From: DASXYG01 sp036502625
GTDB lineage: Bacteria; Actinomycetota; Actinomycetes; Streptosporangiales; Streptosporangiaceae
Reading direction: 5' to 3'
Assembly (NCBI GenBank): GCA_036502625.1
Contig: DASXYG010000061.1
Span: 15,605 to 79,604 of the forward strand
Length of the DNA: 64,000 nucleotides
Shown here: piece by piece, positions 8,646 to 16,914 of the stretch
Numbering within the stretch: the first letter of the stretch is position 1
Layout: each line of letters starts with the position of its first letter
Translations under genes and position numbers: made by a program
The notes under the pieces: model-generated
Database searches by the model: none
Told to the model about the DNA's origin: nothing
Seen by the model: the letters and a program-made list of their open reading frames with translations, nothing else

Positions 8646-9245
8646 ATGAACGACCGTCTCGTGTGGATCGACTGTGAGATGACCGGGCTCGACCTCGTCA
8701 ACGACGCGCTGATCGAGATCTCCTGCCTGGTGACCGACAGCGAGCTGAACCTGCTCGACCCCGGCATCGACGTCGTGATCAAACCCCCGGCCGAGGCGCT
8801 CGACCAGATGAAGCAGGTCGTCCGCGACATGCACACGAAGTCGGGCCTGCTCGAGGCGCTGCCCGCGGGCACCACCGTCGCGGAGGCCGAGGAGATGGTC
8901 CTCGCCTACGTCAAGCAGCACGTCGCCGAGGCCAACAAGGCGCCCCTGTGCGGCAACTCGATCGCCACCGACCGGTCGTTCATCGCCCGCGACATGCCCG
9001 CGCTCGACGCCCACCTCCACTACCGCATGGTCGACGTCTCCAGCATCAAGGAGCTGTCCCGCCGGTGGTACCCCCGCGTCTACTTCGCCAGCCCGGAGAA
9101 GAAGGGCGGCCACCGCGCGCTCGCCGACATCCACGAGAGCATCATGGAGCTGCGCTACTACCGGGCCGCCGTATTCGTCGGCCAGCCGGGTCCGGATTCG
9201 GCCACCGCGCGGTCACTCGCCGCACGCATCGTCGAGGAGGCCTGA
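8646..9245 (+). CDS. orn: Oligoribonuclease
   Basis: The 199-residue protein from the ATG at 8646 is full length. A GTG at 8637 is in frame, but MNDRLVWIDCEMTGLDL is the family N-terminus. DEDDh exonuclease motifs are present: VWIDCEMTGLD (Exo I), GNSIATDRSFIARDMP (Exo II) and GGHRALADIHESI (Exo III with the catalytic His). Orn degrades 2-5-nt RNAs and pGpG to mononucleotides in the cytoplasm. It lies directly upstream of tRNA-His, a common actinobacterial arrangement. Confidence 0.97.
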   Translation: MNDRLVWIDCEMTGLDLVNDALIEISCLVTDSELNLLDPGIDVVIKPPAEALDQMKQVVRDMHTKSGLLEALPAGTTVAEAEEMVLAYVKQHVAEANKAPLCGNSIATDRSFIARDMPALDAHLHYRMVDVSSIKELSRRWYPRVYFASPEKKGGHRALADIHESIMELRYYRAAVFVGQPGPDSATARSLAARIVEEA

Positions 9246-9318
9246 CGCCGTACGGCGCAGGCAGGCTTGCGGTACCGCTACACTCTTATCTGCGCGGTAA
9301 GCCGTCGCTGTTGTCTTG

Positions 9319-9394
9319 GTGGGCGTAGCTCAGTTGGTAGAGCACCAGGTTGTGGTCCTGGGGGTCGCGGGTTCAAACCCCGTCGCTCACCCCA
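9319..9394 (+). tRNA. tRNA-His(GTG)
   Basis: The acceptor GTGGGCG pairs with CGCTCAC (9384-9390). The D-arm GCTCAGTTGGTAGAGC, the anticodon loop TTGTGGT with anticodon GTG, and the T-loop GTTCAAACC are all present. The discriminator is C73 (9391) followed by an encoded CCA (9392-9394). A G at 9318 supplies the G-1 opposite C73 that is the histidyl identity element. Confidence 0.97.
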
Positions 9395-9397
9395 TCG

Positions 9398-9426
9398 AAC
9401 GGGTCCGGTCATCGACCGGGCCCGTT
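9398..9426 (+). terminator. Terminator hairpin after tRNA-His
   Basis: AACGGGTCCGGTC (9398-9410) pairs with GACCGGGCCCGTT (9414-9426) around a 3-nt loop, a 13-bp stem with one G-T pair, four bases after the tRNA CCA. Confidence 0.75.
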
Positions 9427-9778
9427 TCGTCATGGCGTTGTGTGGCCAAATTGTGACCGTACGCCAAATTCGATCTTGACAGGGCCTCCACAACTGGTTG
9501 ACCTGCCTTTTCCGGGCGATTCATGGCCATTGTTCATCGACAGTTCAGATGTGATCATCCACACTGGTCGTGACGACCTTCGTAGGGCCCTGCCTGTGGA
9601 TAATCGGTGGACGCTCTCCAACGAAGGCCCAGGTTCGTTACCATATCGGCGCGACGGTCCTTTCCCTCAACACCTCTCATTACCTCCACGGAACGCCCCG
9701 GACCGCTCGCACGTCCGATTCACACGCCCAAGTGCCCAGACCGCTGAACAGACAATCGGGAGCGATGGTGGTCAGCCC
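9427..9778. other. Non-coding gap before the pilus locus
   Basis: About 350 bp with no convincing gene. It is visibly richer in A and T than its surroundings, for example GCCAAATTGTGACC and TTCGATCTTGACAGG, and has a TTGACA at about 9475-9480 but no clear matching -10. It is the likely promoter region of the Tad operon. Reading frames that extend the next gene back into tRNA-His are not credible. Confidence 0.4.
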
Positions 9779-11041
9779 ATGACGGCAGTGCTGCTGCTGG
9801 GTGAGGTTCCGAGCACGGGTTATGTGGGCGGGGTCGCGGCCGAGCGTGTCATCCTCGGCCCGAATCCGCCCGCCGTACCCGCGTCGCGCTTCATCGCGCT
9901 CGCGGCCGACCGGCTGGCGAACCAGCGCGCGATCATCGCGCTCTACCCGTCCTGGCACCAGGGCGCCGCCAACCGGTTCATCCGTCTCGCCCGCGGCGTG
10001 CTGAACACCGACCGCATCGCCGGCCTCCCGCTGAGCCTGCCGCCCCTGGCACTGTCGCTGGTCGCCGACCAGCTCACCTACCTCGCGCCGTACGTCCCCG
10101 CCGGCCTCCTCGCCAGCCTGGCCACCCGGCTGCCCGACGAGATCATCGCCGGCGCGTGGGTCCGCAGCGTCGCCGGCCTGGAGCACATCGAGACGAAGAT
10201 GGCCGACCACATCAGGTCGTACCTCCCCGGCTCGTTCATGGTCAGCGTCGCGCCGCGCCACGGCGTCCACCGCATCTCCGGCGGCCACCCGGTCGGCGCC
10301 ATCGACCACCGCCCGCAGAACCCCATCCAGGTCCTGGCGACCCAGGTCGAGGGCGACACCGGCTGGTTCCAGCAGAAGCTGATGGGCGAGGTCCGCCCGT
10401 CCGTGGTGAAGTTCGTCAACGCGCAGCCGCTCTCGGCGAGCTACTGGGGCGTGAAGAAGTACGTCGAGTACGTCGCGTTCAGCGGCCACCCGGACGCCCT
10501 GTCCCGCCTGGTCAACAGCACCCGCACGCGTTCGTGCGCCTGGTGCGGCGAGCCCATCAGCGTCCGTACGTGCCCGTTCTGCAGCGCCACCCGCGAGCTC
10601 CTCGTCTCCCAGCCGGAGACCGAGACCGCGTACGGCACGCTCATCACCCACCCGGTGGAGCCCGAGCACGCGCCCCCCGCGCCGCCCGACCAGTTCCTCA
10701 CCCCGCAGCCGCCGCCGTCCGCGCCCCTGCAGCAGCATCCGCAGCAGCCGCAGCAGCCACCGCCGCGTCCCGGCGCCCGCCCGGCTGAGGGGCCGCGCCC
10801 GGGCCAGGGGCCGCGCTCGGGCCCGCAGCGCCCGTCGGCGCAGACCGGCGACCGGCGTGTCGCCACATCCGCAGACCAGGCCGGCATCTACCGCGCGAAT
10901 CCCAACCCGGGCACCGCGATGCCGCCCCGGAACGAGTCCGCCCGCCGCCCGCCGGCGAGCACCCCTCCCGCGAATCCGAGACCGGCGGCACCCTCCCCTG
11001 CGCCCCCTGACGTCTCCGACCCGAGAAATGGAGTGCTATGA
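9779..11041 (+). CDS. Zinc-ribbon protein of unknown function at the head of the tad operon
   Basis: The 420-residue product starts at the ATG at 9779. Residues 1-260 are a compact, mostly soluble domain that I do not recognise (MTAVLLLGEVPSTGYVGG; many LPLSLPPLALSL-type helices). A rubredoxin-like zinc ribbon CAWCGEP...CPFC follows near 262-279, then a Pro/Gln/Arg-rich tail of more than 120 residues. Its stop overlaps the start of cpaB (ATGA at 11038-11041), so it is translationally coupled to the pilus genes. A role in pilus assembly or regulation is inferred from that coupling only. Confidence 0.65.
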   Translation: MTAVLLLGEVPSTGYVGGVAAERVILGPNPPAVPASRFIALAADRLANQRAIIALYPSWHQGAANRFIRLARGVLNTDRIAGLPLSLPPLALSLVADQLTYLAPYVPAGLLASLATRLPDEIIAGAWVRSVAGLEHIETKMADHIRSYLPGSFMVSVAPRHGVHRISGGHPVGAIDHRPQNPIQVLATQVEGDTGWFQQKLMGEVRPSVVKFVNAQPLSASYWGVKKYVEYVAFSGHPDALSRLVNSTRTRSCAWCGEPISVRTCPFCSATRELLVSQPETETAYGTLITHPVEPEHAPPAPPDQFLTPQPPPSAPLQQHPQQPQQPPPRPGARPAEGPRPGQGPRSGPQRPSAQTGDRRVATSADQAGIYRANPNPGTAMPPRNESARRPPASTPPANPRPAAPSPAPPDVSDPRNGVL

Positions 11042-11724
11042 ACCCCCGCCAGCGACGCGGAGTGCTGCTGATGGTCCTGGCGGCGATCGGCGCCGTTGCC
11101 GTCTTCATCGCCGTGATCGGATACGTCAACAAGATGGAGTCGGAGATCGGCGCCACCACCACCGTTCTCCAGCTCACCGCCGACGCGGAGCAGTACCACC
11201 CGGTCAGCTCGTCCCAGGTGCGGGCGGTCCAGATGCCGACCAAGTACGTCTCGAGCCAGCAGGTCACGGACTTCTCCAAGATCGCCGGCCTGGTGCCGGC
11301 GACGAACCTGAAGGCCGGCTCGTTCGTCCAGTCGGACATGTTCACCACCGCCCCCGGCCTGAAGCCGGGCCAGCGCGAGGTCGTGCTGAACGCCTCGTCC
11401 GGCCTGAACCTCGACATCGGGAGCAAGGTCGACCTCATCGCCATCTGGCAGGGCAGCCAGCAGGGCGGCCCCGCCTGCGCCGAGCGGCTGCTGACCAACC
11501 AGCCGATCCTCTCCATCGACGCGGCGCCGCAGCAGAACGGCAAGGCCTCCGGCGGCGTGTCCGTGCACTTCGCGGTGACGGGCGCCCAAGCCCTGCACCT
11601 CGACATGGTGCAGGCCGCGGCCAACTTCAACCTGAACCTCGTCGCGCCCGGCCAGGACGTCCCGCAGGTCATCAAGGCCTGGTGCCAGGGTGACAAGGCA
11701 GGCCGGAAGGACTACAAGGAATGA
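11038..11724 (+). CDS. cpaB: CpaB/RcpC-like Tad pilus assembly protein
   Basis: This 228-residue protein has an N-terminal membrane anchor (about 8-28, VLLMVLAAIGAVAVFIAVIG), a SAF-like region (YHPVSSSQVRAVQMPTKYV and LKAGSFVQSDMFT) and a beta domain. CpaB sits outside the membrane. In Gram-negatives it contacts the secretin, while in monoderms its partner is probably the wall or the pilin platform. It overlaps both neighbours by 4 bp. Confidence 0.8.
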   Translation: MNPRQRRGVLLMVLAAIGAVAVFIAVIGYVNKMESEIGATTTVLQLTADAEQYHPVSSSQVRAVQMPTKYVSSQQVTDFSKIAGLVPATNLKAGSFVQSDMFTTAPGLKPGQREVVLNASSGLNLDIGSKVDLIAIWQGSQQGGPACAERLLTNQPILSIDAAPQQNGKASGGVSVHFAVTGAQALHLDMVQAAANFNLNLVAPGQDVPQVIKAWCQGDKAGRKDYKE

Positions 11725-13328
11725 CCTACCGCGTAGTCCTCCTCGTCGCCGACAGCGACCTCGCCACCTCGCTGCACGTCCGGTTCCAGGAGATGGCCGA
11801 CTACGCCGTGATCGGAAGCGAGACCACGAGCGGCGACCTCTACGCCTTCGTCGGGTCCGACCCCGACATCGACGCGGTGCTCATCCACGACGGCATCGAG
11901 TCGCCGTCGCTCATGGAGGTCACCCGCGAGCTGATCCAGCGGCAGCCGCACGTAGCGGTCATCTGGCTGTCCAGCTACGCGGGCAACGAGATCCTCGCGG
12001 AGGCGATGGAGGCGGGCGCGCGCGGCGTGCTCAGCCAAGACGCCTCCGTCGAGGAGCTCACGTCCCGCATCGCCATCGCCGCCGACTGGTCCCGTACGAT
12101 GCGCCGCCGCATGGACTCCCCGGGTGAGAACCCCATGGGCGGCCAGCGCGGCACCGTCGTGTCCGTCGTCGGCGCCAAGGGCGGCACCGGCTCCACCACC
12201 CTGGCCGTCCACCTGGCGATGGCCACCGTCGCCGCGCGCCGCAGCGTCTGCCTGGTCGACCTCGACCTCCAGACCGGCGACATCCCGACGTACCTCGACG
12301 TCACGCACCGCCGCAGCATGGTGGACCTCGTCGAGGTCGCCGACAGCATCGACGCCGCGATCCTCGCCGACACGATCTACGTCCACCCCGCCGGCCTGCA
12401 CGTCCTGCTCGCGCCGGAAGAGGGCGAGCGCGGCGAGGACGTCAACGCCCGTGTCATCCGCCAGGTCCTCGGCACGCTCCGCACCCGCTACGAGGTCGTC
12501 ATCGTCGACTGCGGGTCGTACATGACCGATGCCACCGCCATGGCGGTCGAGGCGGCCGACAAGGTGCTCGTGACGGCCACGCCCGACCTGCCCGCGCTGC
12601 GCGCCGCCAAGCGGATCGCCAAGATGTGGGTCCGGCTGCAGGTCCGCAAGGAGGACGAGCTCAACCTCGTCCTGGTCAAGCAGAACCGCCGCAACGAGAT
12701 CCAGCCCGACTTCGCCGCCAAGATCAGCGGCCTGTCGCTGCTGCGCGCCACGGTCCCGGCGACGTTCCGCTCGCTGGAGACCGCCGCCAACACCGGCTCC
12801 CCGAGCGACGTCGACGACAACGAGTTCCGCCGCAGCGTCGGCCAGGTCGCCATGGAGATCGGCCTGGTCAACGGCGGGTCGCCGAAGGGCAGGGCGTCGC
12901 CGAAGAAGCGCGTACGCGACGACTCGGGGAACCTCTTCATCGAGTTCCTCGGAATCTGGCCGCTGATCCTCTTCATCGCCCTGGTCATGTGGCAGATGGT
13001 GATGATCGGCATGACCCAGATGTACGCCTCGCACGCGGCCACGGAGGCGGCCCGCAACGCGGCCGTGCTCGGCGAGTCCCCCAAGTGGTGCCCGCAGCCG
13101 AAGAAGCCGCCGGTGATCTGCTCGACCTGGCAGACCATCAAGGACCGCTCGCTGGCGCGGATCTCGACGCCGTGGGATGACAAGAACACCTTCTACCTCC
13201 GCCTGACCGGCACGAACAACTACGCGGTGACCGGGGTGCGGGTGCCGATGGTGCTGCCCGGTCTTCAGTCCCCGTGGCAGCTCAACGCCCGCGCGAAGAT
13301 CGTCAGCGAACGCGACGGATCGTCATGA
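11721..13328 (+). CDS. CpaE/TadZ-type ATPase fused to a TadE-like pseudopilin
   Basis: The 535-residue open frame is continuous. Residues 1-125 are a receiver-like domain without a clear phospho-Asp pocket. Residues 143-385 are a MinD/ParA ATPase with the deviant Walker A GAKGGTGSTT (151-160), LVDLDLQTGD (178-187) and VIVDCGSYM (260-268), as in CpaE, which targets the Tad machine. After a basic linker (386-400) comes a TadE segment DSGNLFIEFLGIWPLILF (401-418), a single membrane helix to about 432, and an extracytoplasmic tail with two Cys (457, 467). CpaE and TadE are normally separate proteins. The topology works, with the ATPase inside and the tail outside. It is coupled by ATGA overlaps at both ends. 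Confidence 0.88.
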   Translation: MTYRVVLLVADSDLATSLHVRFQEMADYAVIGSETTSGDLYAFVGSDPDIDAVLIHDGIESPSLMEVTRELIQRQPHVAVIWLSSYAGNEILAEAMEAGARGVLSQDASVEELTSRIAIAADWSRTMRRRMDSPGENPMGGQRGTVVSVVGAKGGTGSTTLAVHLAMATVAARRSVCLVDLDLQTGDIPTYLDVTHRRSMVDLVEVADSIDAAILADTIYVHPAGLHVLLAPEEGERGEDVNARVIRQVLGTLRTRYEVVIVDCGSYMTDATAMAVEAADKVLVTATPDLPALRAAKRIAKMWVRLQVRKEDELNLVLVKQNRRNEIQPDFAAKISGLSLLRATVPATFRSLETAANTGSPSDVDDNEFRRSVGQVAMEIGLVNGGSPKGRASPKKRVRDDSGNLFIEFLGIWPLILFIALVMWQMVMIGMTQMYASHAATEAARNAAVLGESPKWCPQPKKPPVICSTWQTIKDRSLARISTPWDDKNTFYLRLTGTNNYAVTGVRVPMVLPGLQSPWQLNARAKIVSERDGSS

Positions 13329-13762
13329 CCGCCCGCTGCCCCGTTCGCGCGCGCCCTGGCCGGCGCGCCGGCTCGCGTACCCGTGAGGGCGGCCAGGCGA
13401 TCATCCAGTACCTCGGCATCCTCCCGTTCGTCCTGCTCTTCATCTTCCTGGTCGCCGAGGCGTACGCCTCCGTGCAGACCATCGAGACGGTGACGAACGC
13501 GGCACGCACCGGCGCCCGCGAGGCCAGCCAGCACCACGACATCTCCCGGTGCGGCCCGGCCGCGCTCGGCACCCTGCCCGCCAGCCTGACCGACAAGGAG
13601 ACCGGCAGCGCGGAACCCACTGCGGGGCCACGCGTCCGCGCCTGGGGTGTTCAGGAAGCGAACGGCGCGATGGCCTGTCACGTGACGGCCAAGGTGCCGC
13701 TTTTCACGCGGATCGTTCCCTTCGATTACACGGTGGTTCGCACCGTGCGGATGCCGGGGTGA
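13325..13762 (+). CDS. TadE-like pseudopilin
   Basis: The 145-residue protein from the ATG at 13325 overlaps the fusion gene by ATGA. A basic leader RARPGRRAGSRTREGGQA precedes the TadE hydrophobic segment IIQYLGILPFVLLFIFLVAEAY and the TadE helix VQTIETVTNAARTGAREAS. TadE proteins are minor pseudopilins processed by the Tad prepilin peptidase and are needed for Flp pilus assembly. No Glu is present at the usual +5 position (QYLG instead of EFAG), although the fused TadE next door has it. That may affect processing. Confidence 0.8.
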   Translation: MTARCPVRARPGRRAGSRTREGGQAIIQYLGILPFVLLFIFLVAEAYASVQTIETVTNAARTGAREASQHHDISRCGPAALGTLPASLTDKETGSAEPTAGPRVRAWGVQEANGAMACHVTAKVPLFTRIVPFDYTVVRTVRMPG

Positions 13763-13766
13763 AGTG

Positions 13767-15098
13767 ATGGGCCTCAAGGACCGATTGGCCGACGACCGCG
13801 GGTCCGAGCAGCGGGTGCAGCGCACCGACGTCGCGCGCTGGCGGCAGCGCCTGCTCGAGGACATCAACCTCGACGACCTCGCCGCGCTCGACACCACGCA
13901 GCGGCGCGCCCGGCTGGAGAAGGTCGCCAGCCACATCCTGACCCGCGAGGGCCCCGTGCTCTCCGCGCGGGAACGTGCCATCCTCGTCCGCCGCATCGTC
14001 GACGAGGCGCTCGGGCTCGGCGTACTCGAACCGCTCCTGGCCGACGACACCATCACCGAGATCATGGTCAACGGGCCCGACGACGTCTTCGTCGAGCGCG
14101 GCGGCCTGCTCCAGCGCATCGACACGACGTTCGCCAGCGAGGACCAGCTCTACCAGACCATCGACCGCATCGTCTCCCAGGTGAACCGCCGGGTGGACGA
14201 ATCGAGCCCGATGGTCGACGCCCGCCTGCCCACCGGCGAGCGCGTCAACGTGATCATCCCGCCGCTCTCGCTGAACGGCCCGGTGCTCACGATCCGCCGG
14301 TTCCCGCGCGCGTACCAGCTCGAGCAGCTCGTCCGCATGGGCAGCCTCGACGAAGCGACGGGCCTGCTGCTCACCGAGCTCGTCCGGGCCAGGTTCAACA
14401 TCGTCGTCTCCGGCGGCACCGGCACCGGCAAGACGACCTTCCTGAACGCCCTGTCCGGGTTCGTGCCGCCGAGCGAGCGGATCGTCACCATCGAGGACTC
14501 CGCGGAACTGCAGCTCATGCAGGACCACGTGATCTCCCTGGAGTCCCGTCCGCCGAACGTCGAGGGCAAGGGCCAGGTCATCATCCGCGACCTGGTCCGC
14601 AACGCGCTGCGCATGCGCCCCGACCGCATCATCGTCGGTGAGGTCCGCGGCGGCGAGACGCTCGACATGCTCCAGGCCATGAACACCGGCCACGACGGCT
14701 CGCTGGTGACGGTGCACTCCAACTCCGCCGACGACGCGATCTACCGGCTGGAGACCCTCGCCTCGATGAGCGAGGTCAAGATCCCGTACGAAGCGGTGCG
14801 CGACCAGATCAACAACGCGATCGACGTGATCGTGCACCTCAGCCGCGGCTCGGACGGCTCTCGCCGGGTGGGCGAGATCGCGGTGGTCTCGTCGCAGCGC
14901 AGAGAGGCCTTCAAGCTGCACAGCGTGATGGACTTCGTGGCCGATCCGCTCGACCAGGACCGCGTCGTCCGCGGCCGGTTCCGCCACCACGCCCTACCGC
15001 CGCACGTCTTCAAGCGGCTGACCGACGCGGGTGAGGTCCCCCCGGCGGACTTCGTCAAGCACGCGGACTCCGCGGCGCAGATCAGGGAGGTCTCGTGA
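13767..15098 (+). CDS. cpaF: TadA/CpaF secretion ATPase
   Basis: The 443-residue GSPII_E-type hexameric ATPase powers pilus extension from the cytoplasmic face. The N-terminal helical domain is followed by ITEIMVNGPDDVFVERGG and SSPMVDARLPTGERVNVIIPP. Walker A is SGGTGTGKTTFLNALSG near 214-230, the Asp box is IVTIEDSAELQL, Walker B is PDRIIVGEVRGGE, and the His box is NTGHDGSLVTVHSNS. Either the GTG at 13764 or the ATG at 13767 may be used. The stop overlaps tadB. Confidence 0.95.
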   Translation: MGLKDRLADDRGSEQRVQRTDVARWRQRLLEDINLDDLAALDTTQRRARLEKVASHILTREGPVLSARERAILVRRIVDEALGLGVLEPLLADDTITEIMVNGPDDVFVERGGLLQRIDTTFASEDQLYQTIDRIVSQVNRRVDESSPMVDARLPTGERVNVIIPPLSLNGPVLTIRRFPRAYQLEQLVRMGSLDEATGLLLTELVRARFNIVVSGGTGTGKTTFLNALSGFVPPSERIVTIEDSAELQLMQDHVISLESRPPNVEGKGQVIIRDLVRNALRMRPDRIIVGEVRGGETLDMLQAMNTGHDGSLVTVHSNSADDAIYRLETLASMSEVKIPYEAVRDQINNAIDVIVHLSRGSDGSRRVGEIAVVSSQRREAFKLHSVMDFVADPLDQDRVVRGRFRHHALPPHVFKRLTDAGEVPPADFVKHADSAAQIREVS

Positions 15099-16021
15099 TC
15101 TACTACGCGATCGTTCTCGGCCTGCTGTTCTGCCTCGCGGCCGGGGTGATCGGTGTCTACACGTTCGCGACCGGCGCCGACCGGCAGCGGGCGATCATCG
15201 CGCGCAGCGTGCTGAACGAGTCGGAACGGCGTGCGAACAACACGTTCGTCCGGCTCGACGGCTGGCTGCGCCGTACGGACATCGGCCGCTGGGTGGAGCG
15301 GCGCCTGCTCGGCGCCGGGGTCCAGGTCCGCATTTCGGTCTTCCTCAGCCTGATGATCGTCTCGGCGGCGCTCGCGATCGTCCTCATCACCGAGCTGCTC
15401 TCGCCCGTGATGGGCGGGCTCGCGGCCGTCGGCGTCGGCTTCTCCTTCTTCGCCTACCTCAGCCGCAAGCAGAACCGGCGCAGCGAGGCGTTCATCGGCC
15501 AGCTACCCGAGCTCGCCCGCGTGCTGTCCAACGCCGCGGCCGCCGGCCTGGCGATCCGCGTCGCGATCGGCATGGCGGCGGAGGAGATGAGCGAGCCGGC
15601 CTCGACCGAGCTGCGGCGTACGGCCGACGCGCTCGCGTTCGGGAAGAGCTTCGAGAACGCCCTCACCGAACTGCGCGACCGGCTGCCGTCACGCGAGCTC
15701 GCCGTCCTGGTGAGCACGCTGATGATCTCCACGCGTTCCGGCGGCGCGGTCGTAACGGCGCTCCGCAACATCTCCACAACGCTCGAGGAGCGCAAGGAGA
15801 CCCGGCGCGAGGTGAAGACGATCATGGGTGAGGCCGTCGTCACCGCGTGGGGTGTGATCGTGATGGCCATCGGCACCATGCTCCTGATGAACGCCATCGA
15901 GCCCGGCGCGGTCGCCCGCATGACCAGCAGCCCCATCGGGCTGATCGTCCTCGGCATCGTCATCGTTCTGTGCAGTGCCGCGGTGCTCATCATCCGGCGG
16001 ATCACGAGGATTGATATCTGA
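15095..16021 (+). CDS. tadB: TadB inner-membrane platform protein
   Basis: This 308-residue GspF-type protein has membrane helices near 3-22 and 85-125 and two close to the C-terminus (from VVTAWGVIVMAIGTMLLMNA to IVLCSAAVLIIRR). The T2SSF cytoplasmic domain lies between (LPELARVLSNAAAAGLAIRV ... LVSTLMISTRSGGAVVTALR). With TadC it forms the platform that TadA drives. GTG start overlapping cpaF by 4 bp. Confidence 0.92.
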   Translation: MIYYAIVLGLLFCLAAGVIGVYTFATGADRQRAIIARSVLNESERRANNTFVRLDGWLRRTDIGRWVERRLLGAGVQVRISVFLSLMIVSAALAIVLITELLSPVMGGLAAVGVGFSFFAYLSRKQNRRSEAFIGQLPELARVLSNAAAAGLAIRVAIGMAAEEMSEPASTELRRTADALAFGKSFENALTELRDRLPSRELAVLVSTLMISTRSGGAVVTALRNISTTLEERKETRREVKTIMGEAVVTAWGVIVMAIGTMLLMNAIEPGAVARMTSSPIGLIVLGIVIVLCSAAVLIIRRITRIDI

Positions 16022-16914
16022 TGATCATGACCATGACGATCGGCATCGCCGCCGCCCTGTGCATCGTCGTCCTGGTGCTCGGCTATCACCTCTACACCGC
16101 CGAGCGCGAGTCGCGGAACGCCGTGGCGTTCGCGCAGGCGCCGAAGAAGAAGGTCGACGAGGGCTTCATCCTCTACCGGATCACCGAGCTGATCGGCGCC
16201 CCGTTCGGTCCCGCGGTGTACCGCTCGCTCAGCCCGAAATGGCGGAACTCCATCCAGCGCCGCATCACCGCCGCCGGAATCAGCAACCTGACGCTGGAGC
16301 GCTACGCCCGCCGCCGCGCGGGCGAGGTGCTGCTGTTCGGCATCATCGGGCTCCTCGCGCTGCCCCGGCAGTTCATGCTCGGCGCGCTCTGCATCGCCGT
16401 CGGCCTGGTGATGTCCGACGTCGTGCTGTTCATCGAGGCGCGCACCCGTCAGGACAAGATCCAGCAGATGCTCCCCGACTTCCTTGACGTCCTGACCGTC
16501 ACGGTCAGCGCGGGCCTGGGATTCCGCAACGCGATCAGCCGCGTCTGCGCGAGCATGCCCGGTCCGCTGTCGGACGAGCTGAACATCGTGCTGCGCCAGA
16601 TGGAGCTCGGCGTCAGCCGCCGTGAGGCCTTCGAGGACCTGCGGCGGCGCAACTCCTCCGAAGCCGTCGCCCAGTTCGTGACCGCGCTCCTGCAGGCGGA
16701 GGAGTTCGGCTCGCCGCTGTCCCAGGCCCTCATCGAGATCAGCACCGACATGCGGCGTTCGGCGGCGCAGTGGGCGCGGCGCAAGGCCCAGCGGACCACC
16801 CCGCAGGTCACCGGCGTCACGACCGCGACCATGCTGCCGTCGATGCTGCTCCTCATCACGGCGCTGATGTACTACGGGATGGGGGCGAACCTTGGCTCGG
16901 TCTTCGGCTCCTGA
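16021..16914 (+). CDS. tadC: TadC inner-membrane platform protein
   Basis: This 297-residue GspF-type protein pairs with TadB. A first helix lies at about 5-23, a central pair near 100-140, and the T2SSF domain LPDFLDVLTVTVSAGLGFRN ... VTALLQAEEFGSPLSQALIE is followed by a last helix (MLPSMLLLITALMYYG). It starts on the last base of the tadB stop (TGATG), and its end overlaps the histidine kinase by 23 bp. Confidence 0.92.
   Translation: MIMTMTIGIAAALCIVVLVLGYHLYTAERESRNAVAFAQAPKKKVDEGFILYRITELIGAPFGPAVYRSLSPKWRNSIQRRITAAGISNLTLERYARRRAGEVLLFGIIGLLALPRQFMLGALCIAVGLVMSDVVLFIEARTRQDKIQQMLPDFLDVLTVTVSAGLGFRNAISRVCASMPGPLSDELNIVLRQMELGVSRREAFEDLRRRNSSEAVAQFVTALLQAEEFGSPLSQALIEISTDMRRSAAQWARRKAQRTTPQVTGVTTATMLPSMLLLITALMYYGMGANLGSVFGS

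Noticed and set aside
9350..9778. Upstream extension of the zinc-ribbon gene into tRNA-His
   Set aside because: It would overlap the tRNA and terminator and has no domain content. The ATG at 9779 is a sensible start.
13274..13324. Longer start for the second TadE gene
   Set aside because: The ATG at 13325 overlaps the previous stop as ATGA, the pattern used throughout this operon.
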